In this document: piece by piece, positions 38,993 through 46,770 of the stretch | How the letters are laid out: every line of letters begins with the position of its first letter | How positions within the stretch are numbered: position 1 is the first letter of the stretch | Assembly (NCBI RefSeq): GCF_023091225.1 | Contig: NZ_JAHWXM010000002.1 | Coordinates: forward strand, 248,001-312,000 | DNA from: Microbacterium galbinum | GTDB lineage: Bacteria > Actinomycetota > Actinomycetes > Actinomycetales > Microbacteriaceae | Length of the DNA stretch: 64,000 nt | Direction: 5' to 3' | Notes under the pieces: generated by a model | What the model saw: the letters and a program-made list of their open reading frames with translations, nothing else | Databases searched by the model: none | What the model was told of the DNA's origin: nothing | Translations under genes and position numbers: made by a program

Positions 38993-39877
38993 TCAGTCGC
39001 GGGGCGAGAGCAGGTACGTGTTCAGCTCGTCGGTCAGAGGCTGGTCGACCGGGAGAGCGGCGCCGTCGACGGCGGTGATCGCCGCCGCGAGGCGCACGCT
39101 CGACACGAGCCACGCGGCATCCGCCCGGGGAAGATCGGATGCCGGGATCCGGTCATACCCGACCTCGAAACCGCGGGCGGCGAGGTGCTCGTAGACGCTC
39201 AGCTGCGTGGTGCCGTGCAGGATGCCGCCGTTCGGCGCCGGCGTGACGAAACGGTCTCCGAACCGGAGGATCAGCGACGCGGTCGGCGCCTCGAGCACGA
39301 AACCGTCGCTGGAGAGGAAGATCGCGTCATCCGCGTCACGGCGGAGCGCCTCCCGCAGTGCGGCCATGTTCACGGCGTACGAGAGGGTCTTCGCCCCCAG
39401 CAGCAGCCACGGCGCCCGTTCGGCGGCGCCGAGGTCGTAGCCGCGGTCGAGGGTCACCACACGCACACCGTTCGCGCGCACGGCACGGAAGTCCGCCGCC
39501 GGGGCCGCGGTCACCCATGCCGTCGGCGTCGGTCCGTGCTCCACTCCCCTGCTGAGGATGAGCTTGATGACGGCCTCACCCTCGCCGCACTCGTCGGCGG
39601 CCTGATCGATCGCCTGCCGCCACTGCGCCAGGTTCGGCGCGGGCAGGTCGCAGAGGCGTGCGGAGTGCGCGAGACGCTCGAGGTGCGGCAGGACCTCCTG
39701 GGCGTGTCCGTCGACCACTCCGATCGACTCGAACACGCCGTCGCCGCGCTGCGTGCTCAACTCGCCCACGCTGAGGGCGGGAGCCGCCGCGTCGACGTGG
39801 GTGAACGTGTCACCGTAGTCGGCACGCTGCTCGTCGGCGGTGACGGGATCGATCATGAGTGCGAAGCGCCGGTTCAT
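38993..39877 (-). CDS. PLP-dependent class IV aminotransferase (aminodeoxychorismate lyase-like)
   Basis: A 294-residue fold-type IV PLP enzyme. The catalytic lysine is in LLLGAKTLSYAVNM, and the phosphate-cup segments are RGDGVFESIGV and LEAPTASLIL (Glu near the pyridine nitrogen). The best match is PabC, which makes 4-aminobenzoate from aminodeoxychorismate, but D-amino acid or branched-chain aminotransferase activity cannot be excluded. It stands alone; a candidate RNA gene lies divergently upstream. Confidence 0.8.
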   Translation of the reverse strand: MNRRFALMIDPVTADEQRADYGDTFTHVDAAAPALSVGELSTQRGDGVFESIGVVDGHAQEVLPHLERLAHSARLCDLPAPNLAQWRQAIDQAADECGEGEAVIKLILSRGVEHGPTPTAWVTAAPAADFRAVRANGVRVVTLDRGYDLGAAERAPWLLLGAKTLSYAVNMAALREALRRDADDAIFLSSDGFVLEAPTASLILRFGDRFVTPAPNGGILHGTTQLSVYEHLAARGFEVGYDRIPASDLPRADAAWLVSSVRLAAAITAVDGAALPVDQPLTDELNTYLLSPRD

Positions 39878-39933
39878 GATCCGAGCCTAGAGCGCCGGGA
39901 ATACCTTCGCTCGTCTCGCGTTACACTGGTACA

Positions 39934-40019
39934 GGCCGGGCCGCATAACCCCGGGCTCCATTTTTCGCCGCTGCGAGCGGCCTTCCGCCGAGAGGCGTTC
40001 TTGCGGCCCGGTCTTTTTT
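39934..40019 (+). ncRNA. Candidate structured small RNA with intrinsic terminator
   Basis: An intergenic stretch with a closed multi-stem design. A 10-base outer stem, CCGGGCCGCA (39936-39945) with TGCGGCCCGG (40002-40011), encloses a hairpin GCCGCT-GCG-AGCGGC (39967-39981) and a tetraloop hairpin CGCC-GAGA-GGCG (39986-39997), and is followed directly by TCTTTTTTC. A TACACT -10-like box lies at 39922-39927. No ORF with a ribosome site is present. No known family (SRP RNA, 6S, tmRNA, 6C) is recognised. The outer stem may act only as the terminator of a shorter RNA. Confidence 0.5.
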
Positions 40020-40020
40020 C

Positions 40021-40046
40021 TTGCCCGGACTTCTTGCCCGGACTTC
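40021..40046 (+). repeat. 13-base tandem repeat after the candidate RNA
   Basis: TTGCCCGGACTTC occurs twice in perfect tandem (40021-40033 and 40034-40046), directly after the T-run of the candidate RNA and before the end of the next minus-strand gene. Purpose unknown. Confidence 0.7.
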
Positions 40047-40070
40047 TCCCTCCGGGCCGCACTCGTTCGC

Positions 40071-40700
40071 TCAGGCCAGCGCGCCCGACCGCCACAGCAC
40101 ACTCGCCGCGGAGAGGTCCTGCGCATAGCTGCTCAGTCGCAGCGCCCGGGTCGTCAGTTCACTGGCCCGCCCCGGCTCGGTCGCCTCGTAGTCGTCGGCC
40201 GTATGCGTCGCTCCGGACGCCTGTACGCGGCAGAACGCGGCCGCGCGCTCGAGCGCCACCGCGAAGTCGCCGCGGAACGCTCCGCGCAGGATCGTGTCGA
40301 CCAGCGCGACGATCTCCTCCGGGCTCGCCGGGACCGGGGCACCGGCGATGGCGGCGTCGACCGAGGGAAGCTCGACCCGTCCGCGCTCGTACAGCAGCGC
40401 CGAGGTCTGCGGATCGGTGTGGATCGCCAACTGCAGCAGGTACAGCCGCCAGAGCGCACCGGGAAGCGTGCGCGAGGGCGCCTTGGACCACAGTTCCGCG
40501 ATCTCGTCGATCCCATGCTCGGCCGTGAACGCCACCAGGCGATCGGCGCTCACACCGCTCTCGTCGGCGCGCACCCGCGCCAGCAGGGCGGATGCCGTGG
40601 CGTGCGCGATGCGCGTCTCCTCGGCGGGATCGTGCGCCCCGACGAGGTTGTCGAAGGAGGCGGAGGGGCGTCGCACGGGGCGGTGGTGCTGCTCGGGCAT
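40071..40700 (-). CDS. Hypothetical helical protein
   Basis: A 209-residue soluble protein of mainly helical composition, starting at ATG 40698-40700 (MPEQHHRPVRRPSASFDN) after GGTGGG. No catalytic motif or known family is recognised. It contains repeated Ala/Leu-rich helices and a single Cys (AAFCRVQASG). It lies 29 bases downstream of rskA on the same strand and may be the third gene of the sigK operon. Confidence 0.65.
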   Translation of the reverse strand: MPEQHHRPVRRPSASFDNLVGAHDPAEETRIAHATASALLARVRADESGVSADRLVAFTAEHGIDEIAELWSKAPSRTLPGALWRLYLLQLAIHTDPQTSALLYERGRVELPSVDAAIAGAPVPASPEEIVALVDTILRGAFRGDFAVALERAAAFCRVQASGATHTADDYEATEPGRASELTTRALRLSSYAQDLSAASVLWRSGALA

Positions 40701-40729
40701 CCCACCAGGGTACGCGCGATCGGTGACGC

Positions 40730-41530
40730 TCAGGCCGTGGGGATCGCGATGATCGGGTCGGTCGTGGGCAGGCCGCTCGGCGAGCCGCCCTCTTCCTCGA
40801 CCGTGACGGCGATGACGTCGCCCTCGTGCATCGAGCCGGAGAGCACGGCAGTGGCGGTCGTGCCATCGGCGTCGAACACACCGGCCGGAACCGGGGTCTC
40901 GCCGCGCACGAACCACATCTCGTACGTCTTGCCGTCGGCCGGAGCAGCGAGACCGTCGGTCACGAGCACGGCGGAGCCGAGCGATGCCGACCAGTGGGCC
41001 GTGGCCGTGGTGCCGTCGTCGAGCGTAACACTCGCCTGCGCGGCATCCGACGCTCCCGTGATCTGCTCGAGGGCCACGACGCTCGCCGGACGGTTGAGGT
41101 AATCGTTCAGCGCGACGGAGCCGATGCCGACGCCGACCAGGAGTGCGAGGCACGCCGCGAGCGCGAAGATCGCGCGTGACCATCGGCGGGGCGGGCGGAT
41201 GCTGTCGACCGTCGAGGTGTCGGCCGATCCGGAGGACGCTGCGGCAGGCGCGGCCTGCTCATCGTCCGTGCGGCCGTCCTGCGGCATCTGCACGCCCTGC
41301 ACCTGCGGCGTCTGCGCGATCTGCGAGAGCAGCGCGGCGCGGATGTCGGGCCGGGGCACTTCACCGGTGAACGGGGCCGAGAGTGTAGCGGCGGTGGCGG
41401 CATCCGCCTCGACGATGCGCTCCCACTCGGGGTGCTCGTCGAGGGTACGACGGAAGCGCGCCTCGTCCTCAGGAGAGAGCGCGTGCAGGGCGGCGCCAGC
41501 CGCGAGCTCTGCGAAGTCCTTCTCGTTCAT
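40730..41530 (-). CDS. rskA: Anti-sigma-K factor RskA
   Basis: A 266-residue single-pass membrane protein. The N-terminal anti-sigma domain (FAELAAGAALHALSPEDEARF) is followed by a linker, a membrane helix near residues 120-140 (AIFALAACLALLVGVGIGSVAL) and an extracytoplasmic RskA domain (YEMWFVRGETPVPAGVF). RskA holds SigK inactive until cleaved by regulated proteolysis. Its ATG overlaps the sigK stop (ATGA). Confidence 0.9.
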   Translation of the reverse strand: MNEKDFAELAAGAALHALSPEDEARFRRTLDEHPEWERIVEADAATAATLSAPFTGEVPRPDIRAALLSQIAQTPQVQGVQMPQDGRTDDEQAAPAAASSGSADTSTVDSIRPPRRWSRAIFALAACLALLVGVGIGSVALNDYLNRPASVVALEQITGASDAAQASVTLDDGTTATAHWSASLGSAVLVTDGLAAPADGKTYEMWFVRGETPVPAGVFDADGTTATAVLSGSMHEGDVIAVTVEEEGGSPSGLPTTDPIIAIPTA

Positions 41531-42126
41531 GCCATCACCCCCATCGCCGACCGGAGCCGGGTGAGTCCATCCCGCATCCGTGTCTTGATCGTTCCCAGTG
41601 GCGCCCCCAGGAGCGCCGCGATCTCGTTCTGACTGTAACCGCCGTAGTAGGCGAGGACGATCGCTTCACGCTGAGCTTCGGGTAGGCCGGAGAGTGCGCC
41701 GACGACGCGCTCACCTTCCATGCTCAACTCGACCTGCTCCGCCACGCTGTCGTGGGCCACCCCGATGTCCCGCAGTCCCGCCCGGACATCTCGATCCGAA
41801 CTGGACTGCGAGGATCGGACGCGGTCCACCGCCCGGCGGTGCGCCATCGTCATGATCCATGTTCGTCCTTGCCCCTTGTTCGGAGCGAAGCGCGAAGCGG
41901 ATTGCCAGATCTCGAGAAAGACCTCCTGGAGCACTTCCTCGCTCTGCGAGCGGTTCACGAGGACTCGGAGGATGAGACCGAACACGCGGGAGGAGAGGAG
42001 GTCGTAGAGCTCCGCGAAGGCCCGCTGGTCGCCGGCGGCGATGGCGAGGAGGAGGTCGGCGACGGCATCCCGCGCCGCGCCGTCCTCGGGAACATCCATC
42101 CCATCGATGACCATCTCCATAAGCAT
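41527..42126 (-). CDS. sigK: ECF sigma factor SigK
   Basis: A 199-residue ECF sigma factor. Region 2 is FAELYDLLSSRVFGLILRVL through EVLQEVFLEIWQSA and TWIMTMAHRRAVDRVR; region 4 is LPEAQREAIVLAYYGGYSQNEIAALLG with PLGTIKTRMRDGLTRLR. The coupled RskA gene and the divergent fasciclin lipoprotein identify it as SigK-like. The ATG at 42126 is chosen; ATGs at 42120 and 42114 are close alternatives. GGAGGGG lies about 11 bases upstream. Confidence 0.88.
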   Translation of the reverse strand: MLMEMVIDGMDVPEDGAARDAVADLLLAIAAGDQRAFAELYDLLSSRVFGLILRVLVNRSQSEEVLQEVFLEIWQSASRFAPNKGQGRTWIMTMAHRRAVDRVRSSQSSSDRDVRAGLRDIGVAHDSVAEQVELSMEGERVVGALSGLPEAQREAIVLAYYGGYSQNEIAALLGAPLGTIKTRMRDGLTRLRSAMGVMA

Positions 42127-42180
42127 GCCGTATTCCACCCCTCCTGCTCTGCATCCGACGCCCGATATCCGCTGATTCCT

Positions 42181-42204
42181 CGCGGAATTCTCGAAGATTC
42201 CGCG
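42181..42204. repeat. Inverted repeat between sigK and the fasciclin gene
   Basis: Perfect 8-base arms CGCGGAAT (42181-42188) and ATTCCGCG (42197-42204) with an 8-base spacer. It lies 55 bases upstream of the sigK start in the divergent region and could be an operator or a leader hairpin of sigK. Confidence 0.5.
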
Positions 42205-42337
42205 GCCCGCGCCCCGCATCACGATCGCGTCACGCTCGCGCGCGTGCTCCTTTTCCGTCGGATGTCGTTCGTGCTGGTGCGCCGATCGGATCGGTGGGGC
42301 CGTTCGAGACGGATCTCGAAGAAATCTCGAATTCTTC

Positions 42338-42364
42338 CCATCCGATCGGCGAGGGGTTCCGAAC
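42338..42364 (+). promoter_or_regulatory. SigK-like promoter of the fasciclin gene
   Basis: CCATCC (42338-42343) and CCGAAC (42359-42364), 15 bases apart. As I remember it, the mycobacterial SigK promoter is CCATCC, a 15-17 base spacer and CCGAAT. It lies 55 bases before the fasciclin start codon, the expected place. Confidence 0.55.
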
Positions 42365-42418
42365 ACCTGTCAACGCCACGGAGAGGCCGTGGCGGTAGTT
42401 CATCTGAAGGAGCTCGAA

Positions 42419-43081
42419 ATGTTCAGCACCAAGAAGAAGGTCACCGCAGCACTGACGCTCACGGTGGCGAGCGCGTTCCTGCTCTCGGCATGTTCCATGG
42501 GCAGCGGCGAAAGCACCACCGAATCCGAGGAGCCCATGGCGCCGGAGAGCTCGCAGTCGTCCGAGCCCATGGAGATGGACCCCGCGGCCAACCTCGTGGG
42601 CCCCGGTTGCGCGGCCTACGCCGAGCAGGTTCCGGACGGCGCGGGTTCGGTCGAGGGCATGTCGAAGGACCCGGTTGCGGTCGCGGCATCCAACAACCCG
42701 ATCCTCACCACGCTCACCGCAGCGGTCAGCGGACAGCTCAACCCCGACGTCGACCTCGTCGACACGCTCAACGGTGACGAGTTCACGGTCTTCGCACCGG
42801 TCGACGACGCCTTCGCGAAGATCGACCCGGCCACCATCGACGCCCTCAAGACCGACAGCGCCACGCTGAGCTCGATCCTGACGTACCACGTCGTCCCCGG
42901 CCAGATCGCGCCGGACGACATCGTGGGCACGCACCCGACCGTCAACGGAGCCGACCTCGAGGTCACCGGTAGCGGCGACGAGCTGCAGGTCAACGGCGCC
43001 AACGTCATCTGCGGCGGTGTCCAGACCGCGAACGCCACCGTGTACCTCATCGACACGGTGCTGATGCCCCCGGCTGAGTAA
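42419..43081 (+). CDS. Fasciclin-domain lipoprotein (MPT83/MPT70-like)
   Basis: A 220-residue lipoprotein: signal peptide with lipobox LLSAC, a Ser/Glu/Met-rich linker (residues 25-60), then a single FAS1 domain with the H1 motif [16 protein letters not shown] and H2 motif [10 protein letters not shown], ending [14 protein letters not shown]. Two cysteines (PGCAAY, NVICGG) match the disulfide of MPT70/MPT83. Mycobacterial MPT83 and MPT70 are the main SigK targets. AAGGAG precedes ATG 42419. Confidence 0.9.
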   Translation: MFSTKKKVTAALTLTVASAFLLSACSMGSGESTTESEEPMAPESSQSSEPMEMDPAANLVGPGCAAYAEQVPDGAGSVEGMSKDPVAVAASNNPILTTLTAAVSGQLNPDVDLVDTLNGDEFTVFAPVDDAFAKIDPATIDALKTDSATLSSILTYHVVPGQIAPDDIVGTHPTVNGADLEVTGSGDELQVNGANVICGGVQTANATVYLIDTVLMPPAE

Positions 43082-43152
43082 GAGCGGGAGAGTGCCGATG
43101 GGGACCTCGGCACGACGACCTCCGTCATCCGGGGAGGGATGACGCGGGGCTG

Positions 43153-43194
43153 AAGAGGGCCGTTGACGATAGCTGTGTCGTCAACGGCCCTCTT
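43153..43194 (+). terminator. Terminator after the fasciclin gene
   Basis: A 17-base perfect stem built on GAGGGCCGTTGACGA (within 43153-43169) and TCGTCAACGGCCCTC (within 43178-43194), loop TAGCTGTG, ending in a short T-rich stretch (TCTTTCTG). It separates the fasciclin gene from tRNA-Lys. Confidence 0.85.
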
Positions 43195-43217
43195 TCTGCG
43201 CCCTAGACTGGGAGCAC

Positions 43218-43290
43218 GGGCCTCTAGCTCAGTTGGCAGAGCATCGGACTTTTAATCCGCGGGTCGTGGGTTCGAGCCCCACGGGGCCCA
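43218..43290 (+). tRNA. tRNA-Lys(TTT)
   Basis: Acceptor GGGCCTC pairs with GGGGCCC (one T-G wobble); the D-arm TAGCTCAGTTGG is typical, the anticodon loop is CTTTTAA (anticodon TTT), the T-arm is GTGGGTTCGAGCCCCAC, and the discriminator base is A. CCA is not encoded. Confidence 0.96.
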
Positions 43291-43308
43291 CCGCATTCCC
43301 CTCACCGT

Positions 43309-43938
43309 TCATCGGTCGGGAGAGACCTTCCACGCATCCTCACCCGTGGCGATTCGCTTCGAGGCGTTGAGCCTCGCTGCGGCCGTCGCGGGTTTGCGCG
43401 CCGCCTGGTCGGCGATCGCGGCCGAGAACTCCTCGGCGAACGTCAACCGCGGCACCCGCCGCACGATCTCGGCGATGAGCTGCGCATCCCACAGATCTGC
43501 CGCAGCGTGCGCGACATCGAGGCTGGTCGCCGCCTCCAGCAGGTAGCCCTCGGGATCCTCGTCGACGTCGACGCTCACCCACATGTGCCGCTGGATCACC
43601 TGGCCGAGCCGCTCGCGGCGGTGCTGCGACCACCCGGCTCCGGCAGCGAAGACCTCCGCGACTGCCGCCCCCGCATCTTCGAAGGCCACCGTGTGGCTGT
43701 CGAAGGCGGGCACGATCCCGACGTCGTGCAGGACGGATGCCACGAAGAGCAGTTCCTCGTCGATTTCGAGGCCCCGCGAGTCGGCGAGGGCTTTCGCCCA
43801 GACCCACGAGCGGAGGGAGTGGTTCAGCACGGCGGGCGTGCACCACTGCCGCGCGACCTCCAGCGCACGCTCCGACGCCGCCGTGGGCGGCACGAGCAGA
43901 CGGTCGGCGACGGCGGAGACGGGCGCGGGGGTCGACAT
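43309..43938 (-). CDS. HD-domain protein
   Basis: A 209-residue metal-dependent HD-fold protein. The first His is in LNHSLRSWVWAKAL and the HD pair in VASVLHDVGIVPAFD; further His residues lie in QHRRERLGQVIQRHMW. The pattern is like cyanamide-hydratase or phosphohydrolase members of the superfamily. The substrate is unknown. It starts at ATG 43938, head to head with the DJ-1/PfpI gene. Confidence 0.8.
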   Translation of the reverse strand: MSTPAPVSAVADRLLVPPTAASERALEVARQWCTPAVLNHSLRSWVWAKALADSRGLEIDEELLFVASVLHDVGIVPAFDSHTVAFEDAGAAVAEVFAAGAGWSQHRRERLGQVIQRHMWVSVDVDEDPEGYLLEAATSLDVAHAAADLWDAQLIAEIVRRVPRLTFAEEFSAAIADQAARKPATAAARLNASKRIATGEDAWKVSPDR

Positions 43939-44060
43939 GGTGCGAGCCTAGCGGCGCGGCCGCTATCACCCCTGCCGCGCACTGGCCACCCCCTTCACGG
44001 CATCCGCCCCTCGCGGCAGAGTCGGAGCATCCACTTCCCCCTCCTGAAAGGACGACGACC

Positions 44061-44609
44061 ATGGCGACTCTCACCGGAAACCGCGTGGCATTCCTGGCGA
44101 CCGACGGCTTCGAGGACAGCGAGCTGACCAGCCCGTGGGAGGCGGTGACGGCCGCGGGTGCGAGCGCCACGTTGATCGCCCCGGCGGCGGGCAGCATCAC
44201 CGGCAAGAACGGACACGAGCAGGCCGTCGACCTCATCTCCGGCGACACCAGCGCCGATGAGTTCGAGGCGCTCGTTCTGCCGGGCGGCGTGGTGAACGCC
44301 GACCACCTGCGGCTCGACGAGGCATCCGTCGCCCTCGCGAAGGAGTTCTTCGCACAGCACAAGCCCGTCGGAGTCATCTGCCACGGAGCCTGGATCCTCA
44401 TCGAGGCCGACGTCGTCGACGGGCGCACGCTGACCAGCTACCCGAGTCTCAAGACCGACCTGCGCAACGCCGGAGCGACCTGGGTCGACGAGGAGGTCGT
44501 CGTCGACGCGGGCCTCGTCTCGAGCCGCACCCCGGACGACCTGCCGGCGTTCAACGCGAAGGTCGTCGAGGAGATCGGCGAGGGTCGCCACGAGGGCCAG
44601 ACCGCCTGA
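44061..44609 (+). CDS. DJ-1/PfpI-family protein (type 1 glutamine amidotransferase-like)
   Basis: A 182-residue protein. The nucleophile elbow GVICHGAW carries the Cys (near residue 112), the supporting Glu is in TDGFEDSELTSPWEAV near residue 17, and ALVLPGG is the conserved oxyanion strand. Family members are glyoxalases, deglycases or stress chaperones. AAAGGA precedes ATG 44061. Confidence 0.88.
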   Translation: MATLTGNRVAFLATDGFEDSELTSPWEAVTAAGASATLIAPAAGSITGKNGHEQAVDLISGDTSADEFEALVLPGGVVNADHLRLDEASVALAKEFFAQHKPVGVICHGAWILIEADVVDGRTLTSYPSLKTDLRNAGATWVDEEVVVDAGLVSSRTPDDLPAFNAKVVEEIGEGRHEGQTA

Positions 44610-44638
44610 CCCGCATCACCATCGCGCCCGGGGCAGGA

Positions 44639-45160
44639 TCAGGCACCTCCCCGGGCACGATGCCGTCGTACCGCGGCCCGGTTCGCGCATCGCACCGAAC
44701 AGAATCGTTGGCGGCCGTTCCGGGTGACGTCGGCGACGACGTTCGTGCAGGGGGATGCCGCGCAGCGGCCGAGCCTGCTCATGCCACGAGTGACCAGGTG
44801 GAGCGAGGTGCCCAGGTTGATGATCGCCCGCAGCACATACGGAAGCGAGGGCACGTCGTCGCGGTAGTGCAGGTGCCAGCCCTCTCCGTCGTGATTCGTG
44901 AGCCGCGGGTACGCAGCCGCCTCCGCGAGCTGGGCATTGAGAAGTTCTGCACGCGCGTCGGGGGCGGCTTCGTCGACGATCCGGAGCCAGTCGTCGATGA
45001 CGTCGCGCACGCGGGCGTGGTCGTCGGCGGCGGGCGGGAACGTCATCGTCATGCCCATCTCGATCGTGCGCTCCTCGATCCCGGCACGGTCGGCGGGCCA
45101 GTCGTTGGCGAGCGAGGTCGCCAGGAGGACCGCGTACTCTCCGTAAGGGTTGAGATGCAT
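44639..45160 (-). CDS. CGNR zinc-finger transcriptional regulator
   Basis: A 173-residue protein. The N-terminal stress-sensing (ABATE) region begins YGEYAVLLATSLANDWPAD. The C-terminal CGNR zinc finger has ligands in GRCAASPCTNVVAD and RFCSVRCANRAAVRRHR, with the motif residues here CANR. The family is a group of actinobacterial regulators, some sensing nutrients. It is divergent to a small CxxC protein gene. Confidence 0.85.
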   Translation of the reverse strand: MHLNPYGEYAVLLATSLANDWPADRAGIEERTIEMGMTMTFPPAADDHARVRDVIDDWLRIVDEAAPDARAELLNAQLAEAAAYPRLTNHDGEGWHLHYRDDVPSLPYVLRAIINLGTSLHLVTRGMSRLGRCAASPCTNVVADVTRNGRQRFCSVRCANRAAVRRHRARGGA

Positions 45161-45185
45161 AAGGCCATTACATCACGCTGGTCTC

Positions 45186-45425
45186 ATGACCTCCACGGAC
45201 ACCCTCCCGATTCTCCGACCGACCACCGCCCCGATGGCGCACGAGCACTTCTGGCTCACCGAGTCCCGCCATTCGACGAGCGAGGGCATCGTCGTCTACG
45301 TGCGGTGCGGGGCGTGCACCGCACGTCGCATCGATCTGCGCCCGTCGAGCGCTGCGCCGTCGACCTCTCTGCCGCCGATCGCGATGAGCCGCAGCGTCGG
45401 AGAGTCGCCGAACGTCAGGCCGTGA
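45186..45425 (+). CDS. Small protein with a CxxC motif
   Basis: A 79-residue ORF starting at ATG 45186, 25 bases from the divergent CGNR gene. The core (HEHFWLTESRHSTSEGIVVY, then VRCGACTARRIDL) has one CxxC and reads like a small conserved actinobacterial family of half a zinc ribbon. No ribosome site is visible, so it would be leaderless. The 3' end overlaps the convergent DUF1697 gene by 11 bases. Confidence 0.55.
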   Translation: MTSTDTLPILRPTTAPMAHEHFWLTESRHSTSEGIVVYVRCGACTARRIDLRPSSAAPSTSLPPIAMSRSVGESPNVRP

Positions 45426-45948
45426 GCTCTGCGAGCTTTCTCACCGTGCGCAAGTTCCGCGCCGTACCGGCGACCCCCAGCGCGCGATCGAGAATGGCTT
45501 TCGTGAGCTTCGACGCATGCACTCCGGACTCGGCGTAGGAGACCCACAGATCGTGCCCGACGAGGGCGATCTCCTCCCCCGGCACCAGACGCTCACGCAG
45601 CGCCGCGACCGCACCCTTCTGCGGAGCGCCCTCCAGGAACATCGCATGCAACAGCTTCTCGACCGGATCGACGAACGGCTGCGTCGCGAGGGCTCGCGCG
45701 AGCGCGTCGTGCGTGCGCAGGATCACCGGAGTGTCGACTCCGAACTCGTCATGGATGAGCGATCGCACGCGCGCGCAGGCCGCGACCGGATCGGACGGAT
45801 GCCGACACACGATGTTGCCGCTCGCGATGTACGTCGAGACGTCGTCGAGCACCCCGGCGTCGTTCAGCGCCGAACGCAGCTCGGCCATCGGCACGCGATT
45901 GCGACCGCTGACGTTCACGGCCCGCAGCAGCAGGACGCTGCGGCTCAC
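45415..45948 (-). CDS. DUF1697 protein
   Basis: A 177-residue protein of the DUF1697 family, recognised by LLLRAVNVSGRNRVPMAELR at the start, then VSTYIASGNIVC and ALVGHDLWVSYAESGVHASKLT. Function unknown. It overlaps pncA by ATGA and is therefore coupled to it. Confidence 0.85.
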   Translation of the reverse strand: MSRSVLLLRAVNVSGRNRVPMAELRSALNDAGVLDDVSTYIASGNIVCRHPSDPVAACARVRSLIHDEFGVDTPVILRTHDALARALATQPFVDPVEKLLHAMFLEGAPQKGAVAALRERLVPGEEIALVGHDLWVSYAESGVHASKLTKAILDRALGVAGTARNLRTVRKLAELTA

Positions 45949-46526
45949 GCCTCGGCGCTCACGACGAGCTCGGCGCCCGCGTGGGCGAGCTCGATCAGCG
46001 CAGCCTCGCTCGACTCGGCACCGACGCCCGCGACCAGATCGGTGAGCACCCGCACGCGCACCCCGTGGGCGACGGCATCCAGAGCGGATGCCCGAACGCA
46101 GTGATCCGTCGCGATCCCCACCACATCGGCGCTGATCACCCCGGCCGCCGTCAGCACGGCTCCGACCGTCTCGCCGGAATCCGTGACACCCTCGAACATC
46201 GAGTAGGCGGGCAGCCCCTGCCCCTTTCGCACGTGGTGGGTGACGGCATCCGTCTCGAGCAGCGGGTCGTACTCGGCGCCCGGCGTGCCCGCTACGCAGT
46301 GCACCGGCCAGGAGTCGACGTAATCGGGGCTCTCGGCGAAGTGCCCGCCATTGTCACCCTCGGCGTCGTGCCAGTCGCGCGAGGCGACGATCACGTCGTA
46401 GTCGCCGGCGTGGGCGGCGAGGTATGCCGAGACCGCGGCGGCGACCGCATCACCGCCCGCGACCGCCAGGGCACCGCCCTCGGTGAAATCGTTCTGGACA
46501 TCGACGATGAGAAGCGCTCTGCTCAT
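45945..46526 (-). CDS. pncA: Nicotinamidase PncA
   Basis: A 193-residue isochorismatase-fold amidase. Catalytic Asp is in LLIVDVQNDFTEGGAL, Lys in HHVRKGQGL, and the nucleophile Cys in GIATDHCVRASALDA. SRDWHDAEGDNGGHF supplies metal ligands. It hydrolyses nicotinamide to nicotinate for NAD recycling. First gene of a pair with DUF1697. Confidence 0.92.
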   Translation of the reverse strand: MSRALLIVDVQNDFTEGGALAVAGGDAVAAAVSAYLAAHAGDYDVIVASRDWHDAEGDNGGHFAESPDYVDSWPVHCVAGTPGAEYDPLLETDAVTHHVRKGQGLPAYSMFEGVTDSGETVGAVLTAAGVISADVVGIATDHCVRASALDAVAHGVRVRVLTDLVAGVGAESSEAALIELAHAGAELVVSAEA

Positions 46527-46556
46527 GATTCGAGACTACGCCGCCGGGAAAAGGAA

Positions 46557-46589
46557 AGCCCCCGTGATGTTCTTCGCATCACGGGGGCT
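46557..46589 (-). terminator. Terminator of tRNA-Thr(CGT)
   Basis: A 13-base perfect stem, AGCCCCCGTGATG (46557-46569) with CATCACGGGGGCT (46577-46589). On the minus strand it is followed by TTTCCTTTTCCC and lies just after the tRNA. Confidence 0.8.
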
Positions 46590-46594
46590 GTCGG

Positions 46595-46667
46595 AGCCGC
46601 TTGTCAGAATCGAACTGACGACCTTTTCATTACGAGTGAAATGCTCTGCCGACTGAGCTAAAGCGGC
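46595..46667 (-). tRNA. tRNA-Thr(CGT)
   Basis: On the minus strand acceptor GCCGCTT pairs with AAGCGGC; D-arm TAGCTCAGTCGG; anticodon loop CTCGTAA gives anticodon CGT (reads ACG); T-arm GTCAGTTCGATTCTGAC; discriminator T. CCA is not encoded. Confidence 0.95.
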
Positions 46668-46770
46668 GTGCGACGGACGAACCGGCGCGATCACCGATAT
46701 TACCCTGTCTCGCGCTCGCTCGCGAATCGAGCACGACGCACGCGCGTGTCACGCGCGTGAGTCGCGGACG

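Noticed and set aside
39934..40019. Signal recognition particle RNA, 6S RNA, tmRNA or 6C RNA at this locus
   Set aside because: The GGAAGGAAGCAGCC-type SRP core, tmRNA tag features and C-rich 6C loops are absent.
39874..40126. Short minus-strand open frames in the gap between the pabC-like gene and the next gene
   Set aside because: No ribosome site and composition dominated by the tandem repeat and hairpins; the region is better explained as a structured RNA.
43296..43309. PHO-box-like TCACCGTTCATC after tRNA-Lys
   Set aside because: It lies between a tRNA end and the stop of a convergent gene, with no promoter to regulate, and it matches the unit poorly.
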